From positions 62,001-126,000 of the forward strand of contig NZ_JBEXAC010000001.1 in NCBI RefSeq assembly GCF_040567655.1: 64,000 nt of DNA. The letters run 5' to 3'. Below the pieces are notes generated by a model. It did no database searches, was not told the origin of the DNA, and saw only the letters and a list, made by a program, of their open reading frames with translations. Shown here in pieces: positions 44,959 to 53,477 of this stretch. Source of the DNA: Chitinophaga sp. H8. Lineage in GTDB: Bacteria > Bacteroidota > Bacteroidia > Chitinophagales > Chitinophagaceae. A program made the translations under genes and the position numbers. Numbering within the stretch: the first letter of the stretch is position 1; each line of letters begins with the position of its first letter.

Positions 44959-46589
44959 GTAAAGCGAATCGGGAGATTGTACCGGACAGCCACGAGTTTA
45001 CCATCCTGTTTGCCGGGCTTCCATTTAGGCATGGCCTTCACAACTCTTACTGCCTCATCTGCCAGGGCGCCATCGGGAGATTTGCCCAGTACTTTAATAG
45101 CTGTTAGTTCGCCTGTTTCAGTAACGATCATTTGCACAAAAACGGTCCCTTCTGCCTTTCTTTTCTCCGCCTCAGCAGGATATTTAATGTTTTTGCTAAG
45201 ATATTGCATCAGTGCTGCCTCCCCGCCAGGGAATTGTGGGGGCTGTTCTATAAAAGAGACGGGTTCACTGCCGGCAGGAGCTTTGGACTGCAGGGAATAA
45301 CGGATGGGCAGATTGAACTGCACGGCCACTTTTCGCTTGTTTTGCACACCAGGTACCCATTTGGGCATGGCATTCACTACCCGCATACTTTCTTCTTCCA
45401 GCCCGTAACCTTTGGGAGCGCCTACCGTTTTGACCCTTTTTATATTTCCTTCTTTATCTACCAGAAACTGCACAAATATGGTAGCTTCTATTTTATTATC
45501 AACCGCCGCCTTGGGGTATTTGATATGATCTCCCAGGTATTTAATCAGGGCTTTTTCCCCACCAGGGAATTGTGGTGGGTGTTCAACGAAAGTAAATACT
45601 TCTTCCTTGTCCGTTTGATCTACCGGAGTGGTTGGTACGGTAGGAACAGGCGTAGTTTTAGTAGTAGGTACCGTATCATTTACAGCTATTGGGCCGGACA
45701 GGTCCGCCGCCTGTCCGGTATTGCCTGTTACAAATGCCAGGGAACAAAAAATGAATGCGGCCAGCGGTAATACGAGCAGCCTGCGGAGGTAGCTGAATTT
45801 AGGTTGTCTGAGTTGTGTTAACATAAGAATTCTGCGTTTTATTGGTGGATGGAAGAAACTGTTGGTAATAGCCAGCTGGCTGCTTTGTAGTGCCATTTGC
45901 AGGATGGTTTGTGCGTAATTGGCCACATCGCTTTGTGCCGCCGCCTTTTTATCTGCAATAAATTCATGAATGATAGCCAGCTCTCTTTTGAAGAGATGAA
46001 AGAAAGGGTTGATCCAGCAAATGGCGGTGATCACTTCCATGATCATTTTGTCTATGCTGTGTTTTTCGTGTATATGCACCAGTTCGTGCCGTAGTATTTG
46101 CCTGCCTTCCCTGCTTTCCAGGTTGGTGTGCGCACCCCAGAAAATATAGGAAAAGAAAGAAAAGGGAGCTGTCACCGCCTGGTTTTGCACAAACAGGTAA
46201 GGAGGGATCGCCTGCACGGGCTGTGCTTTGATCAGCCGGTATATTTTCAGACAGCTATATCCGATCCTTAGGAGCAGGAGGGTGGCGATCAGGCAATATC
46301 CTATGGTAAAGAGCAGGGTATAGTTGACCGGGTGGGGAGCTGGCAGCAGGTGCTCCCGCAGGGTAATGATATGGGCCGTATAAGTCAGTACAGCGGGCGT
46401 TTCCGGCTGGGCAGAAAAGGATAAAGGTATTTGCAGCAGTGGTATCAGCAGTGACAGCAGGGTGGTCATCAGGATATAATACCTGTTCCACTGGTGAAAC
46501 CTGTTGTTGCGCAGCACTATATAATAATAGATATAGAAAATGCCGGAGCAGAGCAGCATTTTGGCCAGGTAATAAGTGAATGGGTTCAT
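44952..46589 (-). CDS. M56 (BlaR1-type) metallopeptidase with two TonB C-terminal domains
   Basis: The 545-aa inner-membrane sensor peptidase has about four transmembrane helices (near 5-26, 36-56, 90-113, 268-288). The zinc motif is HELVH (168-172) in RHELVHIHEKHS, and a Glu downstream in HEFIADKKA. After the last helix come two TonB_C domains in tandem (about 330-440 and 448-545), each with PPQFPGGE, IKYP and PKW-PG motifs. In place of the BlaR1 penicillin sensor it has these TonB repeats, a common Bacteroidota fusion. It overlaps the BlaI-type gene by 4 bp (ATGA). The expected role is to cleave the repressor on an envelope signal; the ligand is unknown. Confidence 0.93.
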   Translation of the reverse strand: MNPFTYYLAKMLLCSGIFYIYYYIVLRNNRFHQWNRYYILMTTLLSLLIPLLQIPLSFSAQPETPAVLTYTAHIITLREHLLPAPHPVNYTLLFTIGYCLIATLLLLRIGYSCLKIYRLIKAQPVQAIPPYLFVQNQAVTAPFSFFSYIFWGAHTNLESREGRQILRHELVHIHEKHSIDKMIMEVITAICWINPFFHLFKRELAIIHEFIADKKAAAQSDVANYAQTILQMALQSSQLAITNSFFHPPIKRRILMLTQLRQPKFSYLRRLLVLPLAAFIFCSLAFVTGNTGQAADLSGPIAVNDTVPTTKTTPVPTVPTTPVDQTDKEEVFTFVEHPPQFPGGEKALIKYLGDHIKYPKAAVDNKIEATIFVQFLVDKEGNIKRVKTVGAPKGYGLEEESMRVVNAMPKWVPGVQNKRKVAVQFNLPIRYSLQSKAPAGSEPVSFIEQPPQFPGGEAALMQYLSKNIKYPAEAEKRKAEGTVFVQMIVTETGELTAIKVLGKSPDGALADEAVRVVKAMPKWKPGKQDGKLVAVRYNLPIRFTL

Positions 46590-46957
46590 GACTTTGGCTT
46601 TTGGGTGTCTTTAATTTTTTCAATCAGGCTTTCCAGTTCCTTTACACTCAGGTCTTTTTCTTTTACGAAGAAGGAGACCATATTACTAAAGGAGCCTTCA
46701 AAATAGCCTTTCACGATACCGTTAAGTGTTTTGTGACTATAGGCCTCTTTGGTGATCAATGGAAAGTACTGGTGTGATTTGCCGTATGCCTTGAAATCCA
46801 CGAAGCCTTTTTCTATGAGGATCTTTACCAGGGTGGAGATGGTATTATAGTGCGGCTTGGGTTCGGGCATTTCATCTATGATCTCTTTCACAAAGGCAGG
46901 GCCTGTTTTCCAGAGGGCCTGCATGATCTGTTCTTCTGCTTTGGTCAGTGTTTTCAT
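46586..46957 (-). CDS. BlaI/MecI-family repressor
   Basis: The 123-aa winged-helix repressor (LTKAEEQIMQALWKTGPAFV, PHYNTISTLVKILIEKGFV) has a C-terminal dimerisation helix region. It is paired with the M56 peptidase and translated first, with a 4-bp overlap, the classic sensor-repressor unit of this family. Palindromic sites just upstream of its start (47008-47045) are likely its own operator. It lacks a beta-lactamase neighbour, so the regulated targets may lie elsewhere. Confidence 0.93.
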   Translation of the reverse strand: MKTLTKAEEQIMQALWKTGPAFVKEIIDEMPEPKPHYNTISTLVKILIEKGFVDFKAYGKSHQYFPLITKEAYSHKTLNGIVKGYFEGSFSNMVSFFVKEKDLSVKELESLIEKIKDTQKPKS

Positions 46958-47007
46958 ACTACAATCGGATTAAAAGTTAAGGCAAGCATCCGTTATTACG
47001 AATGTAT

Positions 47008-47045
47008 AACTAAATATTTAGTTTGAAAACTATTTTTTTAGTTTT
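47008..47045. promoter_or_regulatory. candidate BlaI-type operator dyads
   Basis: aactaaatatttagtt (47008-47023) is a perfect 16-bp palindrome. aaaacta (47026-47032) with tagtttt (47039-47045) forms a second dyad with a 6-nt spacer. Both share the half-site AACTA / TAGTT, and both lie in the region upstream of the BlaI-type gene (51 bp from its start). Confidence 0.6.
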
Positions 47046-47129
47046 GGTAGAAAAAATAATTCCTGCCCACATTCATAAGGAGTTATTTTTTAATTGGTTA
47101 TTTTTGTCCGATATAAATAGAAAAAGGAC

Positions 47130-47828
47130 ATGACGGCAGATCAACCCATAGTACAGTTATCGAATGCAAACATATACCAGGGCAGCTCTTTGATTCTATC
47201 CAATGTGAACATCAGTGTGAATAAAGGTGAGTTTGTGTACCTGATTGGTAAAACAGGTACAGGCAAATCGAGTTTATTAAAAACATTGTATGGGGATTTG
47301 CCATTGCACGATGGCACGGGGCAGGTAGTTGGATTTGATCTGAAAAAAATGGATTGGAAAAAAGTACCTTACCTTCGCCGTAATCTGGGGGTGGTATTCC
47401 AGGATTTTCAGTTGCTGACAGACCGGAATGTGCATGATAACCTGAAGTTTGTGCTGCGGGCTACCGGATGGGAGGATAATAAGGCCATGGAAGATAAGAT
47501 CAATGATGTGCTGGATAAGGTGGGCCTGGTAACCAAAGGGTTTAAGATGCCTTATGAGTTGTCCGGAGGAGAGCAGCAAAGGATAGATATTGCGAGGGCG
47601 ATGCTCAATTCTCCGCGGTTGATACTGGCGGATGAGCCAACCGGTAATCTTGATCCGGAAACTTCAGACGGCATTATGCAGCTGTTGTTCCGCATCTGCC
47701 GGGAAGATGATACAGCGATTGTGATGGCCACCCATGATTATATTGTATTGCAGAAGTTTCCGTCCAGGGTATTACGTACGGAGAATGGGCAGGTGACGGA
47801 TAATGCGGCAGTAAATTTTTCTAATTAG
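47130..47828 (+). CDS. ftsE: FtsE-like cell-division ABC ATPase
   Basis: The 232-aa ABC ATPase has Walker A GKTGTGKSS, Q-loop FQDFQLL, signature LSGGEQQRIDIARAM, Walker B LILADEPTGNLD and H-loop MATHDY. FtsE with FtsX activates septal wall hydrolases. No ftsX lies beside it here, as is usual in Bacteroidota. LolD-type lipoprotein-export ATPases have the same motifs, so the symbol rests on the overall pattern and stand-alone context. A terminator is not obvious before rpsO. Confidence 0.8.
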   Translation: MTADQPIVQLSNANIYQGSSLILSNVNISVNKGEFVYLIGKTGTGKSSLLKTLYGDLPLHDGTGQVVGFDLKKMDWKKVPYLRRNLGVVFQDFQLLTDRNVHDNLKFVLRATGWEDNKAMEDKINDVLDKVGLVTKGFKMPYELSGGEQQRIDIARAMLNSPRLILADEPTGNLDPETSDGIMQLLFRICREDDTAIVMATHDYIVLQKFPSRVLRTENGQVTDNAAVNFSN

Positions 47829-47900
47829 ACTATTGTCACTGTATTATAGTTATTATTTTTTAATTATTCATTATTAATTCTTGTTGGTGGAAGGCGAAGA

Positions 47901-47930
47901 TTGTTATTTCCAATAATTAATATACCTTTG
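47901..47930 (+). promoter_or_regulatory. promoter of rpsO
   Basis: TTG (47901-47903), 19 nt, TACCTTTG (47923-47930): ideal spacing and sequence, 42 nt before the ATG. Confidence 0.78.
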
Positions 47931-47972
47931 CACCGGAAAAATAGCAAGAAAAAAACTTTATTATTTATTAAG

Positions 47973-48245
47973 ATGTCTTACTTAACTGTTGAAAAGAAAG
48001 CCAATATTTTTAAAGAATTTGGCGGAAGTGATAAAAATACTGGCTCTGTGGAAGCGCAAGTCGCTTTGCTGACTGAGCGTATCAACAGCATTTCCGGTCA
48101 CCTGAAGGAAAACAAAAAAGATTTTTCTACCCACCGTGGTCTGATGAAAATGGTTGGTCAGAGAAAGCGCTTACTCTCTTATCTGTCCAAAACTAATCTT
48201 TCCGGCTACCGTGCCCTTATCGAGAAGTTAGGTCTCAGGAAGTAA
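47973..48245 (+). CDS. rpsO: 30S ribosomal protein S15
   Basis: The 90-aa primary 16S rRNA-binding protein has the family pattern GSVEAQVALLTERINSISGHL, KKDFSTHRGLMKMVGQRKRL and YRALIEKLGLRK. I chose ATG 47973 (MSYLTVEKKANIF), the normal N-terminus; an earlier in-frame codon lies at the promoter. The rpsO-pnp order is very widely conserved. Here an intrinsic terminator separates them, so pnp expression would depend on read-through or its own start. Confidence 0.97.
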   Translation: MSYLTVEKKANIFKEFGGSDKNTGSVEAQVALLTERINSISGHLKENKKDFSTHRGLMKMVGQRKRLLSYLSKTNLSGYRALIEKLGLRK

Positions 48246-48264
48246 TTGTGACCTTTTTATAGCG

Positions 48265-48300
48265 CTATTCCCAACTTTTTAGGTTGGGAATAGTTTTTTT
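48265..48300 (+). terminator. intrinsic terminator between rpsO and pnp
   Basis: Stem ctattcccaac (48265-48275) with gttgggaatag (48283-48293), then seven T. Confidence 0.92.
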
Positions 48301-48328
48301 ATGTATACCTTTTAATCCTCACTTTTTT

Positions 48329-50644
48329 ATGAATCTGACACCTATTTCAGTGAAATTCGATATAGGAGACGGCCGTATAGTGACCATCGAGACCGGCAAG
48401 TTAGCCCGCCAGGCAGATGGAGCTGTGACTGTGCGTTTGGGTGACTGCATCATTTTAGCTACTGTTGTTGCAAATAAAGAGCCTAAACCGGGCCAATCCT
48501 TTTTCCCCCTGACTGTTGATTACCAGGAAAAATTTGCATCCGCTGGCCGTATCCCCGGGTCCTTCTTTAAGCGGGAAGGTCGTCTTTCCGATTACGAAGT
48601 TTTAATCTCCCGTTTGATTGACCGCGCTTTGCGTCCTTTATTTCCAGATGATTATCTCTGCGAAGTACAGGTATTGGTAACCCTGATATCTTCTGATAAA
48701 GAAGTAATGCCGGATGCATTAGCTGCATTGGCTGCATCTGCTGCATTGGCTGTTTCTGACGTGCCCATCCAGGAAATCATTTCCGAAGTAAGGGTAGCAC
48801 GTATTGACGGCAAATATACCATTAACCCGAACCGTACTGAACTGGCTAAAGCCGATATGGACTTTATCATTGCCGCTACCGACAAGAACATCATGATGGT
48901 AGAAGGTGAAAGTAAAGAATGTAACGAAGAAGACCTGATCACTGCTATTGAAACAGCGCACAACGCTATCCGCATACAGGTAAAAGCACAGGAAGAATTA
49001 CGTAAGCTGAAAGGTGTTACCGCTAAGCGCGAATACACAAAACCTTACACTAATCCTGAACTGGAAGCCAAAGTAGCTGCTTTTGCCAAAGAACGTGTTT
49101 ACCAGGTAGCAAAATCTGCTTCTGCGAAACATGACCGCAGCGATGCATTTGCACAGATCGGTGTGGATCTGGTAGAGCATCTGGGTGAATTGTCTGACGA
49201 AGACAAACCGCTGGTAAAACAATACCTGCACGACCTGGAAAAAGAAGTGATCCGCAACATGATCCTGGACGAATCCGTACGCCTGGATGGCCGCGTATTA
49301 GACCAGGTGCGCCCATTGGCCATGGAAGTAGATGCACTGCCTTCTCCGCATGGTGCTGCCCTGTTTACCCGTGGCGAAACCCAATCCCTCACCACCGTTA
49401 CCTTAGGTACACCGGATGATGAGCTGCTGATTGAAAGCGCTGCTACTTCTAACTATACCAAGTTTATACTGCATTATAATTTCCCGCCGTTCTCTACCGG
49501 TGAAACCAAACCTATGCGTGGCCCTGGCCGTCGTGAGGTAGGACACGGTAATCTGGCCATGCGTTCCCTGAAGCAAATGATGCCTGGCAACGATTACGCT
49601 TATACGGTAAGAGTAGTATCTGATATCCTGGAGTCTAATGGATCTTCTTCCATGGCTACCGTATGTGCCGGTTCCCTGGCATTGATGGATGCAGGTGTAC
49701 CTGTACCTAAGCACGTTTCCGGTGTGGCCATGGGATTGATTTCCCGTGCTTCCGATGGAAAGTGGGCAGTATTGACCGACATTCTGGGGGATGAAGATCA
49801 CCTGGGTGATATGGACTTTAAAGTAACCGGTACCCGTGATGGTATCTGTGGTATACAAATGGATATTAAGGTAGATGGTTTGAGCATGGATGTAATGCGC
49901 AGCGCATTAGCACAAGCTAACCGTGGCCGTATGCATATCCTGGAAGCCATGTACGCATGTATGCCGGCTCCGCGTAACGAACCTAAACCACATGCACCAC
50001 GCATGGAAAAACTGATCATCGACCGCGAATTTATTGGTGCAGTGATCGGGCCAGGTGGTAAAATTATACAGGAAATACAGCGCGAAACCGGTGCTACCAT
50101 TAACATTGAGGAAGTGGGTGAAACTGGTGAAGTAAGTATCTTCTCTGCACAGAAAGAAAGCCTGGATAAGGCCATCGCCTGGGTGAAAGGTATCGTAGCC
50201 ATTCCTGAAGTAGGAGAGGTGTACGAATCTACCGTTAAGTCTATCATGCCTTACGGTGCCTTTGTAGAGTTTATGCCTGGCAAACAAGGTTTGCTGCATA
50301 TTTCTGAAGTTTCCTGGAAACGCCTGGAAACTATGGAAGGTGTGCTGACTGAAGGTGAAAAAGTAAAAGTGAAACTGACAGGTACAGATCCTAAAACCGG
50401 TAAGTTTAAGCTGAGCCGCAAGGTGCTGATGCCTAAACCGGAAGGTTATGTAGAAAGACCTGATGACCGTGGCGAACGCGGCGACCGTGGTGATCGCGGT
50501 GGCGACCGTGACCGTCGTGGTGGTGGTGACCGTGGCGGAGATCGCCGTGGTGGGTTTGACAGACGTGATGACAGACGCGAAAACCGCGATGCCCGTCCGC
50601 CTAAACCACAGGAACCAATGGAACCTACTTTTGATCAGGAGTAG
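48329..50644 (+). CDS. pnp: polyribonucleotide nucleotidyltransferase (PNPase)
   Basis: Phosphorolytic 3'-5' exoribonuclease of mRNA decay. From ATG 48329 it is 771 aa; an upstream GTG at 48284 lies in the terminator and is rejected. Domains are RNase PH-like 1, a helical linker, RNase PH-like 2 (GPGRREVGHGNLA, VLTDILGDEDHLGDMDFK with catalytic Asp residues), KH (GAVIGPGGKIIQEI) and S1 (VKSIMPYGAFVEFMPGKQG). The tail from about residue 714 is Arg/Gly/Asp-rich with many RGD and RGG triplets, an extra RNA-binding tail not found in E. coli. Confidence 0.97.
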   Translation: MNLTPISVKFDIGDGRIVTIETGKLARQADGAVTVRLGDCIILATVVANKEPKPGQSFFPLTVDYQEKFASAGRIPGSFFKREGRLSDYEVLISRLIDRALRPLFPDDYLCEVQVLVTLISSDKEVMPDALAALAASAALAVSDVPIQEIISEVRVARIDGKYTINPNRTELAKADMDFIIAATDKNIMMVEGESKECNEEDLITAIETAHNAIRIQVKAQEELRKLKGVTAKREYTKPYTNPELEAKVAAFAKERVYQVAKSASAKHDRSDAFAQIGVDLVEHLGELSDEDKPLVKQYLHDLEKEVIRNMILDESVRLDGRVLDQVRPLAMEVDALPSPHGAALFTRGETQSLTTVTLGTPDDELLIESAATSNYTKFILHYNFPPFSTGETKPMRGPGRREVGHGNLAMRSLKQMMPGNDYAYTVRVVSDILESNGSSSMATVCAGSLALMDAGVPVPKHVSGVAMGLISRASDGKWAVLTDILGDEDHLGDMDFKVTGTRDGICGIQMDIKVDGLSMDVMRSALAQANRGRMHILEAMYACMPAPRNEPKPHAPRMEKLIIDREFIGAVIGPGGKIIQEIQRETGATINIEEVGETGEVSIFSAQKESLDKAIAWVKGIVAIPEVGEVYESTVKSIMPYGAFVEFMPGKQGLLHISEVSWKRLETMEGVLTEGEKVKVKLTGTDPKTGKFKLSRKVLMPKPEGYVERPDDRGERGDRGDRGGDRDRRGGGDRGGDRRGGFDRRDDRRENRDARPPKPQEPMEPTFDQE

Positions 50645-50684
50645 TCATATTGCCGATAACTGAAAATTAGATAAATGCAAACGC

Positions 50685-50715
50685 AGCCAGCCTTACAGCT
50701 GGCTGTTTTTGTTTT
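50685..50715 (+). terminator. intrinsic terminator after pnp
   Basis: Stem agccagc (50685-50691) with gctggct (50698-50704), then GTTTTTGTTTT. Confidence 0.9.
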
Positions 50716-50804
50716 ATACCACTCCTCACAAAATTTATGAAATCCCCTTGCTTTCTGATAATTTTCCTGTCATACCTTTCACCTTTTAATTCCACTTGTT
50801 ACGT

Positions 50805-51608
50805 ATGACTGTCCAAACGTTTAAGCGATACCGTTACCTGATAAGTATGCTGGTGTTATTTATAGTCAGCAACCATGTACGGGCCGGGGCAACTCCGCCG
50901 GCACGCGAATATTATGAAATAAAGGTGTATCACCTGAAAGATGCCACACAGGAAGCCACCATAGATAAATACCTGGAACAGGCATTTATCCCTGCCCTGC
51001 ATAAGGCCGGTATCCGCAAAGTAGGTGTATTTAAACCTGTAGGAAATGATACGGCTGTCGACCGGCGCATTTATGTACTGATACCGTACCGCTCAATGGA
51101 CCAGTTTGTAAAACTGCCGCAGTTGCTGGCTGGTAGCAAAGAACATGCTGCTGCCGGAAAGGAATATCTGGAAGCAGGCTATGATACACCCCCCTATACC
51201 CGTATGGAGTCTATCCTGCTACAGGCATTTACCGGGCAGCCGCAGTTAACACTTTCCTCATTAACGGGCAACAAACGGGAAAGGATATATGAATTACGCA
51301 GTTATGAAGGACCCACAGAAGCTTTGTACCGTAATAAAGTGCAGATGTTTAACAAAGGGGATGAAGTAGGCTTATTCAAGCGTCTTGGATTCAATGCGGT
51401 ATTTTATGGAGAGGTGCTCAGCGGCAGCCGTATGCCCAACCTGATGTATATGACCACTTTTGAAAATAAAGCCTCCAGGGAAGAGCATTGGAAGGCTTTC
51501 AGCAGTGATCCTTACTGGAAAAAATTAAGCGCGGATCCCGGCTATCAGCATAATGTGTCGGGGTCTACCATACTGTTCCTGTATCCGGCAGATTATTCGG
51601 ATATCTGA
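50805..51608 (+). CDS. exported NIPSNAP-family protein
   Basis: The 267-aa protein has an N-terminal signal sequence (YLISMLVLFIVSNHVRA) and two ferredoxin-like NIPSNAP domains: one from YYEIKVYHLKDATQEA, the other from IYELRSYEGPTEALYR. The fold is related to dimeric alpha/beta-barrel proteins. Exported NIPSNAP proteins are frequent in Bacteroidota and Planctomycetes; no reaction is established. It is monocistronic, between pnp and prmA. Confidence 0.83.
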   Translation: MTVQTFKRYRYLISMLVLFIVSNHVRAGATPPAREYYEIKVYHLKDATQEATIDKYLEQAFIPALHKAGIRKVGVFKPVGNDTAVDRRIYVLIPYRSMDQFVKLPQLLAGSKEHAAAGKEYLEAGYDTPPYTRMESILLQAFTGQPQLTLSSLTGNKRERIYELRSYEGPTEALYRNKVQMFNKGDEVGLFKRLGFNAVFYGEVLSGSRMPNLMYMTTFENKASREEHWKAFSSDPYWKKLSADPGYQHNVSGSTILFLYPADYSDI

Positions 51609-51637
51609 TGTGAGCGCAGCAGACCATAATGTTTCTT

Positions 51638-51645
51638 TATCTTTG
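51638..51645 (+). promoter_or_regulatory. -7 box directly before prmA (possible leaderless mRNA)
   Basis: TATCTTTG ends only 5 nt before the prmA ATG (51651). With the usual 4-7 nt from box to start site, the transcript would begin at or next to the start codon. No clear -33 TTG is present. Confidence 0.5.
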
Positions 51646-51650
51646 CCGCC

Positions 51651-52469
51651 ATGTCATACATTGCTATTACGATTGCCACCCGGCCGGAATTAACGGATAT
51701 GCTGGTAGCACAGCTGTCGGAGGCTGGTTTTGAGGGATTTGAAGAACAAACAACTGCATTGGTCGCTTATATACCCGAGCAGGATTTTAATGAAGCCGCA
51801 CTGCTGGAAATATTACAGCAGCATGAGGTAAGCTTTACCAGGGAAACGATTGCAAAAACCAACTGGAATGCTGTGTGGGAAAGTAATTTTCAACCGGTGC
51901 AGGTAGGGGATTTTTGTGGGATCCGGGCTGATTTTCATCCTCCTTTTACCCCGGCCCCTACGTATGAGATAGTGATTACTCCCAAGATGTCTTTCGGTAC
52001 CGGACATCACGCCACTACTTTTTGCATGATACAACTGATGCAGGCACTGGATTTTAAAGATAAGCAGGTGTTTGACTTTGGTACAGGCACCGGTATCCTG
52101 GCTATCCTGGCCGAAAAGCTGGGAGCCGCCCAGGTAGATGCCATTGATATCGATGAGTGGGCCGTTACCAATACAGAAGAAAACATTACGGCTAATCAGG
52201 GAAAACTGGTGAAAGTATGGCAGGCGGATAGCCTGGAGGCGGTAAAAGACACTTATAATATTGTACTGGCTAATATCAACCGCAATATTTTACTGGCATT
52301 TATGGGGGATATGCGCCGTTTACTTTTGCCCGGTGGCATCTTACTGCTTAGTGGTATTATGCCGGCAGATGAAGCTGCTATATTAGCATCGGCTCAGGCA
52401 CAAGGCTTTGATTTACAGACTAAACTAGATAAGGATAATTGGCTGGCGATGCAGTTTATAGCAGGATAA
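51651..52469 (+). CDS. prmA: ribosomal protein L11 methyltransferase
   Basis: SAM-dependent enzyme trimethylating L11. The 272-aa protein has an N-terminal substrate-recognition domain (about 1-95) and a Rossmann MTase domain with MSFGTGHHATTFCMIQ, FDFGTGTGILAI (SAM loop) and the catalytic-site LANINRNIL. The family signature FGTGHH is intact. A start at ATG 51651 fits the short N-terminus MSYIAITIATRPE. It lies after the NIPSNAP gene and is probably transcribed from its own start. Confidence 0.95.
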   Translation: MSYIAITIATRPELTDMLVAQLSEAGFEGFEEQTTALVAYIPEQDFNEAALLEILQQHEVSFTRETIAKTNWNAVWESNFQPVQVGDFCGIRADFHPPFTPAPTYEIVITPKMSFGTGHHATTFCMIQLMQALDFKDKQVFDFGTGTGILAILAEKLGAAQVDAIDIDEWAVTNTEENITANQGKLVKVWQADSLEAVKDTYNIVLANINRNILLAFMGDMRRLLLPGGILLLSGIMPADEAAILASAQAQGFDLQTKLDKDNWLAMQFIAG

Positions 52470-52595
52470 AAAGATGAAATTTTATATTGATTATATGAAA
52501 TGCATTGATTATCCCACTATTGTGTTATAAAATATTCTAATATTCCCGTATTTTTAACACATTATTTGTTATCTTAGCATTGCTAACTTATTGTG

Positions 52596-53237
52596 ATGAT
52601 AGAATTATTATTTCTTTTTTGCGCCTATTTGATTGGATCTATCCCTACTGCTGTTTGGGTAAGTAAGGGGGTGTTTGGCATGGATATCCGGGAGTATGGC
52701 AGCGGTAATGCCGGGGCTACTAATACATTCCGGGTGCTGGGGCCTAAAGCGGGTACTTTTGTGATGGTGATTGATATGCTGAAGGGGGTAGCCGCCGTAA
52801 GACTGGCTTATTTGCTTCCTTATTATCAGAATACAGAGCATTTAACACAACTGGTCAACTTTCAGATCGGGTTGGGGCTGGCAGCCGTAGTAGGGCACAT
52901 CTTTCCTATCTGGGCAGGTTTCAGAGGCGGTAAGGGTATTGCCACACTTTTTGGGTTGGTATTAGCCATTCAGCCGCTGGTAGCACTTTGCTGTGTAGGT
53001 GTATTTTTAATGATCCTCTTTTTAACCAGGTATGTTTCTTTAAGTTCTATCATAGCAAGTATTGCGTTTCCTATACTCATTCTGTATATCTTCAATGAGC
53101 CGGAAGTATTTTACCGCATATTTGCCATAGCCGTAGCACTGATGGTGGTATTGACCCATCAGAAAAATATTACGCGACTGTTAAAAGGCAATGAGAGTAA
53201 AGTGCCACTGTTTAAGAACAGGAAAGACAAGGAATAG
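52596..53237 (+). CDS. plsY: glycerol-3-phosphate acyltransferase PlsY
   Basis: Inner-membrane enzyme transferring acyl groups from acyl-phosphate to glycerol-3-phosphate, the first step of phospholipid synthesis. The 213-aa protein has about five to seven transmembrane helices. Motif 1 is GSGNAGATN, motif 2 is FRGGKGIAT and motif 3 is near LTHQKNI (HQ in the C-terminal loop). ATG 52596 is preferred over the adjoining GTG at 52593. Confidence 0.95.
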   Translation: MIELLFLFCAYLIGSIPTAVWVSKGVFGMDIREYGSGNAGATNTFRVLGPKAGTFVMVIDMLKGVAAVRLAYLLPYYQNTEHLTQLVNFQIGLGLAAVVGHIFPIWAGFRGGKGIATLFGLVLAIQPLVALCCVGVFLMILFLTRYVSLSSIIASIAFPILILYIFNEPEVFYRIFAIAVALMVVLTHQKNITRLLKGNESKVPLFKNRKDKE

Positions 53238-53312
53238 GGAGTATAAATAATTTCAAATAATAAAAATGTGGAACACAGCACTATGTCTGTTTTTCACATT
53301 TTTTTTTGTGCT

Positions 53313-53320
53313 TACCTTTG
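53313..53320 (+). promoter_or_regulatory. candidate -7 box of the M48 peptidase gene
   Basis: TACCTTTG matches the -7 consensus, but no TTG is at the right distance. It would give a leader of about 147 nt with a short upstream ORF (53418-53477). Confidence 0.45.
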
Positions 53321-53417
53321 CCGGGATGAATTGGCATACCGATTGCTTTATATAACATAATTAACTTTTTGGCTACTATAATTGTTGATTAAGCAGCACT
53401 ATTGCAGGAACAACCGA

Positions 53418-53477
53418 ATGAAAAGGATATATTTAAGTTTCCAGTCAGACCCTTATATAAAACAAACATTTAAATGA
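53418..53477 (+). CDS. possible 19-codon upstream ORF overlapping the M48 gene
   Basis: Runs from ATG 53418 to TGA 53475-53477, ending in an ATGA overlap with the M48 start codon at 53474. The sequence MKRIYLSFQSDPYIKQTFK has no known role. The overlap suggests translational coupling, but it could be chance. Confidence 0.25.
   Translation: MKRIYLSFQSDPYIKQTFK

Noticed and set aside
48284..48328. Earlier GTG start for pnp
   Set aside because: It falls inside the rpsO terminator stem; the ATG at 48329 gives the normal PNPase N-terminus.
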